From contig NZ_ABCS01000092.1 in assembly GCF_000170895.1 (NCBI RefSeq), positions 1-37,115 of the forward strand: a stretch of DNA of 37,115 nt, read 5' to 3'. Shown here in pieces: positions 22,078 to 30,191 of this stretch (positions are counted from its first letter, which is position 1; the number at the start of each line of letters is the position of its first letter). The position numbers and the translations under genes were made by a program. Origin of the DNA: Plesiocystis pacifica SIR-1. Lineage in GTDB: Bacteria > Myxococcota_A > Polyangia > Nannocystales > Nannocystaceae. The notes beneath the pieces are model-generated. The model had not been told where the DNA came from and did not search any database. It saw only the letters and a program-made list of their open reading frames with translations.

Positions 22078-22202
22078 GGTGGGCCCCCGACGGAGCGCTT
22101 TTAACATCGTGCGGTTTTCGAAGCCGCAACCATTCGGTTAGGAGCCGAGTGTTCTTCCAATTGAACTAACGATCGAGAGCTCTCGCCCACGTGGGGCCCA
22201 CC
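22078..22202. repeat. 10-bp inverted repeat flanking the tRNA-like sequence
   Basis: GGTGGGCCCC at 22078-22087 and its exact reverse complement GGGGCCCACC at 22193-22202 enclose the tRNA-like sequence, with 105 bp between the arms. In GC-rich DNA this may be chance, but the symmetric placement around the tRNA-like gene is notable. Confidence 0.45.
22103..22175 (-). tRNA. tRNA-Arg(CCT)-like sequence, degenerate
   Basis: A 73-base cloverleaf can be drawn on the minus strand. The D arm is ideal (GTTC, loop AATTGGAA, GAAC). The anticodon loop CTCCTAA carries anticodon CCT (complement of 22140-22142) with U33 and a 5-bp stem with one mismatch. The T loop is TTCGAAA. Weak points: the acceptor stem pairs at only five of seven positions, the usual G53-C61 pair is replaced by C-A, the discriminator base is T, and no CCA is encoded. 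It is either a diverged tRNA of mobile origin or a decaying tRNA pseudogene. Its sequence is less GC-rich than the surrounding genes. Confidence 0.6.
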
Positions 22203-22267
22203 TGTGCCCTGGCTTAGCAGCGCGCCTCGAGGGCGCAAGCCGAGGGCGCCAAAAGGGCCGCGGGAGG

Positions 22268-24163
22268 CTATACGAGCTGGCTAGCGACCACTTTGCGGCG
22301 CGTCAGGGTGGCCTTTCCGGCGGTCTCGACGAGCAGGCCTTCGGCGTGCGGGCTGAGGTCGGCGGCGTTGGCCTCGTCGGTGTCGATGTGCATCTCGAGG
22401 GCGTACTTGGGTGAAACCCGGACCATCACGTCGCCGAATACGAGATCGCGGCCGGTGCTCGGGGAGTGCACGGCGACCTCGACGACGTCGCGATCGCGGA
22501 CCCCGTAGCGCTCGGCGTCGTCGGGGGGCATGTGGATGTGTCGCCAGGCGCAGATGACCCCCTCGCGCAGGGTCAGGCTGCCCGCGGGTCCGCGCAGGGT
22601 GATGCCGGGGCTGTTGGCGACGTCCCCAGACGCGCGCACCGGGGCGTCGAGGCCGAGGTGGAACTCGTCGGTGCGGCTGATCTCGACCTGGCAGCGCGGC
22701 CGCGTGGGCCCGAGCACGCGGACCCGCTCGATGCTCCGCCGGGGGCCGACGAGCTCGACGCACTCCTCGCAGGCGTACTGCCCGGGCTGGGACAGGTCCT
22801 TGCGCACGGTCAGCTGGTGGCCCGGGCCAAACAGCTGCTCGACGGCCTCCTGGGTCAGGTGGACGTGGCGGGCCGAGATCGCAATGGGGATGGGCCGGGG
22901 CGGATGAGCCTCGGCTTTGCTCGGGCTGACGCGGTCGTGGGTGCGCAGCAAGGCCGCGGCCTCCCGGGCCATCTCGAGCTCCTCGTCCGTGGCTACCGCC
23001 AAGATGCGCACGCGGCTGTGCTCGGTGTGCAGGGGGACCACGGGGGCAGCGTCGTCGGCGTGGCCGCTGCGGTTGCGGTCCTCGTCAAAGCGCGCGCCGA
23101 GGAATTCGAGGCGCTGGCAGGCGCGGTGACGGATCAGCGCGCTGTGCTGGCCGATGCCGCCGGTGAACACGATCACGTCGACGCCGCCCATGACCGCCGC
23201 GTAGGCGCCGATGTACTTGCGCAGGCGGTGGGCGAAGACGTGCACGGCCAGGCGGCAGTCGTCGTCGCCCTCGGCGGCCTTGGCCGCGATGTCGCGCATG
23301 TCTCGACCGACGCCGGACAGCCCGGCGAGGCCGCTGGCGTCGTTGAGCAGGGCGTCGAGTCCGTCGAGGTCGACCTCGCCCGAGCGCAGCAGGTGAAGGA
23401 TGACGCCGGGGTCGAGGTCGCCGCAGCGCGTGCCCATGGCCAGGCCCTCGAGGGGCGTCATGCCCATGCTGGTCTCGACGGAGCGCCCGTACTCGACGGC
23501 GCACACCGAGCAGCCGCTGCCGAGGTGGCAGGTGATGATCCGCAGGTCGCGGAGGTCCTCGCCGAGGTGCTGGGCGGCCTTGGTGGCGACGTGGGCGTGG
23601 CTGGGCCCGTGGAAGCCGTAGCGGCGGATGCCCAGGCGCTCGCTCAGCTCCCGGGGCAGGGCGTAGCGCTGGGCTCGGCGGGGCAGGGTCTGGTGGAAAG
23701 CGGTGTCGAACACGGCGACGTGCTCGAGCGCGGGCAGGGCGGCCCGGGCGGCCCGGATGCCCGCGAGGTTGACGGGGTTGTGGAGGGGGGCGAGGGGGCT
23801 GAGGGCCTCGATGGCCGCCTCGACCTCCGCTTCGGTCTCGGGGTCGCTCAGGCGGGTGGGCTCGCTGAAGCGCTCGCCGCCGTGGACGACCCGATGGACC
23901 ACGCCGTCGAGGCGAGCGCCCCGGGCCTCGAGGCGCTCGAGCAGCCGGGGCACGACGGCGGCGAGGGCCTCGGCGTGGTCGCGGCAGGGGAGCGCGATGG
24001 GGGCCTGGGCGTTGGGCTCGACGCGCCAGCGCAGCCGGGTCGCGCGGCCTTCGTGCTCGCCGATGCGCTCGACGAGGAAGGCGTCGACGCGGGCGCCGGA
24101 GTCGACGTCGATGACCTGAGCCTTGATGGAGGAGCTGCCGCAGTTCAGAGCCAGGACGAGCAC
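22268..24163 (-). CDS. Acetate kinase fused to PduL-type phosphotransacylase
   Basis: 631-residue bifunctional enzyme. The N-terminal 400 residues are acetate kinase: LNCGSSSIK at the start, HRVVHGGERF, FDTAFHQTLP, YGFHGPSHAHVA, GTRCGDLDPG and FTGGIGQHS. From about 415 a PduL phosphate acyltransferase domain follows: PIAISARHVHL, GPRRSIERVRVLGPTR, the zinc-ligand-like WRHIHM, and a final EMHIDTDEANAA. Together they would interconvert acyl-CoA, acyl phosphate and acyl carboxylate with ATP formation, channelling acetyl phosphate within one chain. Acetyl or propionyl preference cannot be read from the sequence. The start is a GTG at 24163. It is the last gene of a minus-strand run and lies 54 bp after the PP2C gene. 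No microcompartment shell genes are near. Confidence 0.9.
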   Translation of the reverse strand: MLVLALNCGSSSIKAQVIDVDSGARVDAFLVERIGEHEGRATRLRWRVEPNAQAPIALPCRDHAEALAAVVPRLLERLEARGARLDGVVHRVVHGGERFSEPTRLSDPETEAEVEAAIEALSPLAPLHNPVNLAGIRAARAALPALEHVAVFDTAFHQTLPRRAQRYALPRELSERLGIRRYGFHGPSHAHVATKAAQHLGEDLRDLRIITCHLGSGCSVCAVEYGRSVETSMGMTPLEGLAMGTRCGDLDPGVILHLLRSGEVDLDGLDALLNDASGLAGLSGVGRDMRDIAAKAAEGDDDCRLAVHVFAHRLRKYIGAYAAVMGGVDVIVFTGGIGQHSALIRHRACQRLEFLGARFDEDRNRSGHADDAAPVVPLHTEHSRVRILAVATDEELEMAREAAALLRTHDRVSPSKAEAHPPRPIPIAISARHVHLTQEAVEQLFGPGHQLTVRKDLSQPGQYACEECVELVGPRRSIERVRVLGPTRPRCQVEISRTDEFHLGLDAPVRASGDVANSPGITLRGPAGSLTLREGVICAWRHIHMPPDDAERYGVRDRDVVEVAVHSPSTGRDLVFGDVMVRVSPKYALEMHIDTDEANAADLSPHAEGLLVETAGKATLTRRKVVASQLV

Positions 24164-24217
24164 GGGCGACTCATACCAAGGGGAGCCGCCGCCGTCCTGG
24201 TGTCGGGGCGCGTACAG

Positions 24218-24988
24218 CTAGCAATCGAGGACTTCGATGAGCAGGGCGGTGATGTTGTCCGAGCCGCCCTGATCGTTGGCGAAGGCGATGGCGTGGGTCA
24301 CCGCCTCCTGGACGTCGCGGGCCATGATGTCGTCGAGGGCCTTGGGGTTCAGGTAGCCGTGCAGCCCGTCGGAGCACAGCAAGATGCGGTCCTTGGGGAA
24401 CAGGGGGATGGGCAGGGTGTCGACCTCGACGTAGTCCTTGTGGCCCACGGCGCGGGTGATGACGTTGCGGATGCGCGAGCGCTTGGCCTCCTCGGGGGAG
24501 ATGAGCCCGTGCTTGAGCTGGTAGTTGACCAGGGTGTGGTCCTCGGTCAGCTGCGAGACCCGGCCGTCGCGGGCGAGGTAGACCCGCGAGTCCCCGACCT
24601 GGCCGACGATGCCCATGTTGCCGGCCACGAAGAAGGCCGACGCGGTCGTGCTCATGCCCCGCTGGTCGGGGTTTTGCTCGCCGAGGGAGTGGACCATGTA
24701 GGTCGCGTTTTGGATCGCGCCGCGCATGACCTGGCACAGCTTGCCGGCGGCCTCGGAGGAGCTGCTCTTGGTGTCTGCGTCGAGGAGCTCGGCGAGGCTC
24801 TTCTCCTCGCGCTTGAACCACTCCCAGATGAAGTCGACCGCCTCACGACTAGCGATCTCACCGCGGGCGCGACCGCCGACACCATCACAAACGACGAACA
24901 GACCCAGATCGGGGTCGGCCAAGAAGGCGTCTTCGTTGTGTGTGCGCTTCTTTCCAACGTCGGTGTCACCGAAGTAGCGGACGCGCAT
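24218..24988 (-). CDS. PP2C-family serine/threonine protein phosphatase
   Basis: 256-residue cytoplasmic phosphatase with the Mn/Mg-binding motifs of bacterial PP2C (Stp/PrpC type): GKKRTHNEDAF, VCDGVGGRARGE, TTASAFFV, VGQVGDSRVYLARDG, LLCSDGLHGYL and GGSDNITALLIE. The metal-ligand aspartates are intact. It should remove phosphate from Ser/Thr kinase targets; myxobacteria encode many Hanks-type kinases, though none lies in this window. The ATG at 24988 is preferred to an in-frame GTG at 25006. It lies between the pseudouridine synthase and acetate kinase genes in a packed minus-strand series. Confidence 0.93.
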   Translation of the reverse strand: MRVRYFGDTDVGKKRTHNEDAFLADPDLGLFVVCDGVGGRARGEIASREAVDFIWEWFKREEKSLAELLDADTKSSSSEAAGKLCQVMRGAIQNATYMVHSLGEQNPDQRGMSTTASAFFVAGNMGIVGQVGDSRVYLARDGRVSQLTEDHTLVNYQLKHGLISPEEAKRSRIRNVITRAVGHKDYVEVDTLPIPLFPKDRILLCSDGLHGYLNPKALDDIMARDVQEAVTHAIAFANDQGGSDNITALLIEVLDC

Positions 24989-25036
24989 GGGTTTCGACCA
25001 TATCACGGTCGGCCGGATCGGGGCGTGAGCGAGGCG

Positions 25037-26242
25037 TCAAAAGCTCGGGGGCCAAAAGCCCGCGGGGACCGGCGCGAACACGGTGCGCTCGTCTGGAAAG
25101 GCCGCGGAGAGATCGAGGCCGTGGGCATGCAAGAGGATGCTGGTGGGCGTGTGGGCGAGTTCGCACATGTCACTTCGACCAGTCGAGGAGCCGGGTGCCG
25201 TCTCACTCGTGGACGAAGGGGAGGATCCCGCGGCCGTGGACCCGCTCGTGGGCGGGGTTGCTCCGGCTCGTGGGCCGTAGAGGCTGTCGCCGACGATCGG
25301 GAGGCCGATCCAGGCGAGGTGGCAGCGCGCTTGGTGGCGTCGGCCGGTCTCGAGCTCGAGGGCGAGGAGCCACGGCTGGGCCCCCGTGCTCGTCGCGCTG
25401 GCCTGGGCCAGGGGGTGGACGACGCTGCTCGCCCGCTGCCCGTCGAGGCGCACGGCGGTGTGCGAGGGGATCTCGGCCTCCCGGGCGACGCGACCGAGGG
25501 GAGCGCGCACGCGAAAGCTCGGGTGGGTGGCCGTGGCGGTGTCGATGCCGGCGAGGGAGCCGAGCTCCGCGCGGGGGTGGGCCTCGACCTCGGCCGGGAG
25601 CACCCAGCCACGCAGGCCGCCCTCGGGCAAGGCGGGCGGCCAGGTCATGGCCGCGCCGCGCTCTCGGGCCCCGAGGTCGAGGCACACGGCGAGGTAGCGC
25701 TTGCGGACCTGCTCGGCGGAGAAGGCCTTGCGCGCCCGGGCCCAGATCTCGGGGCTGCGGGCGAAGGCGACGACGCCCGAGGTCGGCCGGTCGAGGCGGT
25801 GGACCGCGCCGCCCTCCCGCGGGTCCTCCGACGCCCCCGCGCACTCGGGCCAGCGCTCGGCGACGGCGGTCGCCAGCACGCCCGGTTGCTGGGGCGTGAG
25901 CGCCACGGTGTGCACGCCGGCGGGCTTGTGCACGTAGACGAAGTCCGGGGTCTCGGCGAGGACCTCGAGGGCGTCGAGGCGGGCGGCGAGCTCGGGCGAG
26001 CTCGGCTCGTCGTCGAGCGCGAGGCGGAGCACCTGGCCCTCGCGGGCGCGGGTCGAGGGCGGACGCTTGAGGCCGTCGACGCGCAGGTGGCCGGCGCGGG
26101 CGAGGCTGCGGGCCTGTCGGCGGGACAGCGCGGGCACGCGTCGGCCGAGGATCACGTCGGCGCGCTCGCCCGCGTCCTCGGCGGTGACGGTGTGCTCGAC
26201 GTGGCGAGGGCCAGAAGTTGGTTCGGAGGGCATGGCGGTCAC
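25037..26242 (-). CDS. RluA-family RNA pseudouridine synthase, with possible internal frameshifts
   Basis: Pseudouridine synthase of the RluA family, acting on rRNA or tRNA uridines. An S4-like RNA-binding part comes first (ADVILGRRVPALSRRQARSL), then the catalytic segment HRLDRPTSG with the nucleophile Asp, and TGRRHQARCHLAWIGLPIVGDSLYG. The C-terminus ends LLHAHGLDLSAAFPDERTVFAPVPAGF, as in the family. Between about 25172 and 25260 the main frame becomes Ser/Thr/Pro-rich with poor codon bias, whereas another frame shows strong bias (ERVHGRGILPFVHE, then a TGA and DGTRLLDWSK). This points to compensating indels or base errors. The GTG start at 26242 overlaps the moeA stop by four bases; an ATG lies at 26233. 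Confidence 0.8.
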   Translation of the reverse strand: MTAMPSEPTSGPRHVEHTVTAEDAGERADVILGRRVPALSRRQARSLARAGHLRVDGLKRPPSTRAREGQVLRLALDDEPSSPELAARLDALEVLAETPDFVYVHKPAGVHTVALTPQQPGVLATAVAERWPECAGASEDPREGGAVHRLDRPTSGVVAFARSPEIWARARKAFSAEQVRKRYLAVCLDLGARERGAAMTWPPALPEGGLRGWVLPAEVEAHPRAELGSLAGIDTATATHPSFRVRAPLGRVAREAEIPSHTAVRLDGQRASSVVHPLAQASATSTGAQPWLLALELETGRRHQARCHLAWIGLPIVGDSLYGPRAGATPPTSGSTAAGSSPSSTSETAPGSSTGRSDMCELAHTPTSILLHAHGLDLSAAFPDERTVFAPVPAGFWPPSF

Positions 26243-27634
26243 TCGCGCAAGATGACGGCGGACAGGCGCTCGCCGGCCGGGACCTCGCCGCGGTCTTCGG
26301 GCACGTGGAGCAGCAAGTCGGCGTAGGCGATGGAGCGCAGCGCCCCCGACAGCTGCTTGGACAGCGGCGCCGCCCGGCCGTCCTCGGTCCAGCGCGCGCG
26401 CACGTAGTGGGTCCGGCGGGGGCTGCCGCGGGTCGGCTCGGCGAGCTCGACGACCCGGGTGGGGCGGCTCCAGGCGCGCTCGGGCAGGCCGGCCAGGGCC
26501 CGGATGAGCGGGCGGGCGAACAGCTCGAAGGTCACGAAGGTGCTCGCCGGGTTGCCGGGCAGGGCGAGCACGGGCAGGGGGCGCTCGCTCGCGTCGCTGC
26601 TACGGGGCAGCAGGCCGAAGGTCGTGGGCCGCCCCGGGCGGAGGCGGAGGCGGCGAAAGCCGAGCTCGAAGCCCAGCCCCTCGAGGGCGGGCAGGACCAG
26701 GTCGTGGTCGCCCACGGAGATGCCGCCGCTGGCCACGAGCAGGTCCACGCCGAGCTCGTCGCGGGCGGCCAGCAGGGCGCGGCGCATGGTCTCGGGCTCG
26801 TCGAGGACCGGGGCAGTCTACGGGCTCGCCTCCGGCTTCGCGGATCTGGGCGGCGAGCATCATCGCGTTGGTCGACACGATCTGGCCGCGGCCTGGGGTC
26901 TCGCCGATCGGCACGAGCTCGTCGCCGCTGCTGAGCACGGCGACCCGCGGCCGGGCGACGACGCGGAGCCGGGCGTGGCCGGTGCCGGCGAGCAGGGAGG
27001 CCTCGCCGGGGCCGACGAGGGTGCCGGCGGGGAGCAGCGCCTCGCCCTCGGGGACGTCGCTGCCCACGGCGCGGACCCAGCCGCCGGGGCGGACCTGGGC
27101 CAGGGCGACGCTCGAGAACTCGACGAGCACCCGCGGCGGCGCGTCGGCCTTGCCCTCGGGGGCGGGGAGCTCGATGCGCGCGGTGTCTTCTTGGGGCACG
27201 ACCGCGTCGGCGCCCTCGGGGACCACGGCGCCCGTGGCCACGCGGGCGCAGCTGCCCGGCTCGAGCGGGGACGCGCTGGGGTGGCCGGCCGCGCTCTCGT
27301 CGACGAGCTCGAGGGCGAGGGCCTCGGCGTCGTGCTCGTCGCGGGCGAGGATCAGGTCGGCGCTGCGGACCGCGTAGCCGTCCATGATGCTGAGCGGGGC
27401 CGAGGGCAGGGCCCAGCGGGCGCGCACGGGAGCGTCGCGGCTGTCGTCGCGACCGTCGTCGCTTTTGTCGGGTCCGGCGAGCACCCGCCCGATGGCTTCG
27501 TCCACGGCCACGCGATCGCATCGACCTTGCTCGAGCAGGGTGGGGAGCTGGGCGCCGCGGACGGTCTCGAGCACGCGCGCGAGGCCGTCTTCGACGCTCA
27601 GCGGTGGGGCGTCAGAGGGGGAGGGGTCGCTCAT
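26239..27634 (-). pseudogene. moeA: Molybdopterin molybdotransferase (MoeA), frameshifted
   Basis: MoeA inserts molybdate into adenylylated molybdopterin. The N-terminal part (from 27634) shows PLSIMDGYAVR, ARVATGAVVPEGADAVVPQED and VAVLSSGDELVPIG, and stays in frame to AAQIREAGGEPVD (about 26825). The reading then passes into another frame (from about 26815), which continues VLDEPETMRRALLAARDELG, ASGGISVGDHD and LALPGNPASTFV to 26239. All family blocks are present, but one frameshift and probably a few missing codons separate the halves. A split of this kind would inactivate the enzyme unless it is a sequencing or assembly error. The C-terminal piece alone runs 26239-26787. The gene begins 18 bp after the transglycosylase stop. 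Confidence 0.8.
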
Positions 27635-27652
27635 CGCAAGCTCGTGGCCGTT

Positions 27653-29842
27653 CTAATCGTCGTACTTGCGCCCGGGCACCCGCGAGGTCTTGGGCGTCGA
27701 GGGCGGCCGCGCCTTGGGCAGCTCGGTGTCGTGCTCGCGGTCCTGGGGCGCGAGGCTCTGGGCGACGTCGAGCTCGGTGGTCAAGGTCGTGGGCTTGGGC
27801 TTGGGCGCGGTCGTGGTGGCTTTTTTGTGCTTTTTATCGACGTAGACCACGATCACGTCCCCCGCCTTGTAGCGGTGGTTTCGGTTCACGCCGTTGATGC
27901 GCGCCAGGGAGCCGTGGGACAGGCCGAACTTCTTGGCGATGCGCTCGAGCGAGTCGCCCTTTTTGACGGTGTAGCCCCGGCGCAGCAGCTCGCGCTCTTC
28001 GAGCACGGCCTCGAGGTGCTCGGCGGTCCCGCGGATGACGTGGCGGGCGGTCTGCGGCGTGAGCACCTTGACCCCGGCCGCGGCCGCGTCGAAGCCCTCG
28101 TCGACGAGGACCTGCAGCATCTGGCCGTCGACCAGGCGGGCCTGGGGGTCGAGGTCGTTCCACGCGACGATCTCGCCCCAGCCCACGTCGAAGCTGGCCG
28201 CGATGGCGTTGCTGGCCGTGGACCGGGTGACGCGGAAGAACACCAGGCGCTTGCCGGCGGGGACCTTCAGGGGCGGGACCGCGACGATGGGCGGGAGCGG
28301 GCTCTCGCCAGCGTCGACGCTGTCCGCCGTCGGCACGACCAGGACCACGCCGCCGACGATCTCGCCGCTGTCGTGGATGCCGTTGAGCTTGCGCAGCTGC
28401 TTTTCGGTGATGCCGTGGGCGGCGGCGATGCTCTTCAAGTCGTCGCCGAGGCGCGCGGTGTAGGTGGCGAAGGGCTGGCTGAGCCCGCTGAAGTCGCCGC
28501 CGAGCTTTTGGAACGCGGCGTGGGCCGACCGCGGGATGCGGATCCGCGAGGGGCCGCCCTCGGGGGGCACGCGCCCGCGCAGGTAGGCGCCGTTGATCTC
28601 TTCGAGCAGGTCCTCGTCGCTGCCGATGGCCTTGGCCAGGTCTTCGAAGCGCGTGCCCGGGGGCACCTCGACCTCCATGAGCTCGAGGGCCGGCTGGCCC
28701 GCCGGGGGCAGCCCGAAGGCCTCGCGGTTGTGGCCGACGATCGCCGCGGCGAGGATCTTGGGCACGTAGTTCATGGTCTGGCGCGGCAGCCCGTTCTCGA
28801 CCTCGGCGAGGGCCCAGAAGTTGTTGGTGTTGTTGCGGCGGATGGTCTGCACGACCAGGCCGTAGCCGGCGTTGTAGGCCGCGAGCGCCAGCTCCCAGGT
28901 GCCGAAGCGGGCCTCGAGGTCCGAGAGGTAGGCCGCGGCGGCGTAGCTCGAGCGCTCGAAGTCGAGGCGGTCGTCCTTCCAGTAGTCGCCGCCCAGGCCG
29001 TAGACCCGCCCGGTCTGCTCCATGAACTGCCACATGCCCGCGGCGCCCACGGCCGAGCTCGCGCTGGGCTTGAAGCCGCTCTCGACCATGGCGACGTAGA
29101 CCAGATCCTCGGGCAGCCCGGCCTCGGCGAGGATGGCCCGCAGCCGCGCCTCGTAGCGGCCCATGCGATCGAGCCACGCGGCGATGATGCGCTTGCCCTT
29201 GGGGTCGTCCTTGAAGTAGCGCAGGTACTCGACGGTCTGGGTGTTCCAGCGGACCGGGATGTCGGGGAGCTCGAGCTGGCGCATCCACGCCTCGGGCGGC
29301 TCGTCGACGATGGTCTTGCGGGGCGCCTGGCCCTCGGGGAAGGCCGTGGCCTCGAAGGCCTCGAGGGAGGCGCGGAGCTCCCGATCCCAGCGGCGATCGG
29401 GGGCCGCGTAGGCGACGTGGATCGACGCGCCCTCCGGACGATCCCCGCGCACGCGCTCGCGGGCCCGGGTGTCGGCCCACACTGGCTGGTCCCAGCTCGC
29501 GCCGATCTGCATCTTGCCCTTGGGGGGGGCCGGGGCCTCGACCGCGCTCGCGTCGGCGTCGGGGCCCGCGGCGAGGACTCCGCTGGGGGACAGCAACGCC
29601 AGTGTGACGGCACCCAAGCTCAGGAGTTGACCCAAGACGGGGAGCCCCGCGGCGCGCGCTCGCCCGCCTGGGAGGCGCCGCGACCTCCTGGACTGGGCAG
29701 GGCCTGGGAGGCTCCGGGAGCGCTGAACACCCGGCGCCAGGGCGCTCGAATCCTCGGCTGCGGCAGGTCCCGAGGGCTTCGCCGCCGCCGCCCGGGTTCG
29801 AGCGATCGCGCGGCGCACGTCCGGCGGTGTGAGCGGGTGCAT
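27653..29842 (-). CDS. mltD: Membrane-bound lytic murein transglycosylase, MltD-like, with LysM motifs
   Basis: 729-residue SLT-fold transglycosylase that cleaves peptidoglycan glycan strands in the periplasm. The catalytic Glu254 lies in YVAMVESGFKPSASS, followed by GAAGMWQFMEQTGRVYGL, YLSDLEARFGTWELALAAYNAGYG and YVPKILAAAIVG. At least two LysM-like cell-wall-binding segments are seen: YTARLGDDLKSIAAAHGITE (about 465) and YTVKKGDSLERIAKKFGLS (about 640). The start is uncertain. The ATG at 29842 leaves some 65 residues of low-bias, Ser/Arg/Pro-rich sequence before a hydrophobic signal-like segment (LPVLGQLLSLGAVTLALLS). It is divergent from tatA, with only 46 bp between starts, and opens the minus-strand run to ackA. 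Confidence 0.87.
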   Translation of the reverse strand: MHPLTPPDVRRAIARTRAAAAKPSGPAAAEDSSALAPGVQRSRSLPGPAQSRRSRRLPGGRARAAGLPVLGQLLSLGAVTLALLSPSGVLAAGPDADASAVEAPAPPKGKMQIGASWDQPVWADTRARERVRGDRPEGASIHVAYAAPDRRWDRELRASLEAFEATAFPEGQAPRKTIVDEPPEAWMRQLELPDIPVRWNTQTVEYLRYFKDDPKGKRIIAAWLDRMGRYEARLRAILAEAGLPEDLVYVAMVESGFKPSASSAVGAAGMWQFMEQTGRVYGLGGDYWKDDRLDFERSSYAAAAYLSDLEARFGTWELALAAYNAGYGLVVQTIRRNNTNNFWALAEVENGLPRQTMNYVPKILAAAIVGHNREAFGLPPAGQPALELMEVEVPPGTRFEDLAKAIGSDEDLLEEINGAYLRGRVPPEGGPSRIRIPRSAHAAFQKLGGDFSGLSQPFATYTARLGDDLKSIAAAHGITEKQLRKLNGIHDSGEIVGGVVLVVPTADSVDAGESPLPPIVAVPPLKVPAGKRLVFFRVTRSTASNAIAASFDVGWGEIVAWNDLDPQARLVDGQMLQVLVDEGFDAAAAGVKVLTPQTARHVIRGTAEHLEAVLEERELLRRGYTVKKGDSLERIAKKFGLSHGSLARINGVNRNHRYKAGDVIVVYVDKKHKKATTTAPKPKPTTLTTELDVAQSLAPQDREHDTELPKARPPSTPKTSRVPGRKYDD

Positions 29843-29888
29843 CGCCTCCACGCTAGCAAAGCGCCAAGAAGAGGACTACCTTCGACCC

Positions 29889-30113
29889 ATGCTCCTGGGC
29901 TTCACCTTCGGACCCGCCGAGATCGCGGTCATCGTCCTGGTCGTCCTGCTCGTGTTCGGACCGTCCAAGCTCCCGCAGCTCGGCTCGAGCGTCGGCAAGA
30001 TGCTTCGCGGCTTCAAGAAAGAGATGAAGGCGCTCAAGGACGACGACCTCGAGGTTGAGGACGCGCCCGGCGAGATCGACGTGACACCCCAGGCCCAGGC
30101 CGAAGAAAAGTAA
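29889..30113 (+). CDS. tatA: Sec-independent protein translocase TatA
   Basis: 74-residue TatA/E-type subunit, which forms the pore-like part of the Tat system that exports folded proteins. It has the standard layout: a short N-terminal part with FGPAEI, one transmembrane helix (AVIVLVVLLVFG), the hinge PSKLPQLGSSVGK, an amphipathic helix (MLRGFKKEMKAL) and an acidic tail. The ATG at 29889 is chosen over an upstream in-frame opening at 29829, which would hide the N-terminus. tatB and tatC are not in the window. The gene is followed by a strong terminator, so it is likely a single transcription unit. Confidence 0.95.
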   Translation: MLLGFTFGPAEIAVIVLVVLLVFGPSKLPQLGSSVGKMLRGFKKEMKALKDDDLEVEDAPGEIDVTPQAQAEEK

Positions 30114-30139
30114 GTCCGTCGGTCGAGGACCTAGCGATG

Positions 30140-30162
30140 ACGGGAGCTTCGGCTCCCGTTTT
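30140..30162 (+). terminator. Rho-independent terminator of tatA
   Basis: Perfect 8-bp stem ACGGGAGC / GCTCCCGT with a TTCG tetraloop, followed by a run of T residues. It lies 27 bp after the tatA stop and before the convergent helical-repeat gene. Confidence 0.92.
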
Positions 30163-30191
30163 GCGTTGGTTGACCCCGATCTTCTCCACCT

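Noticed and set aside
22466..26326. Very long plus-strand open frame (about 1,290 codons) opposite ackA, PP2C, rluA and part of moeA
   Set aside because: It is a mirror of highly GC-biased minus-strand genes. It shows no family motifs and runs across several genes with clear motifs.
26459..30058. Long plus-strand open frame opposite moeA and mltD and overlapping tatA
   Set aside because: It is an antisense shadow that overlaps three genes with recognisable motifs.
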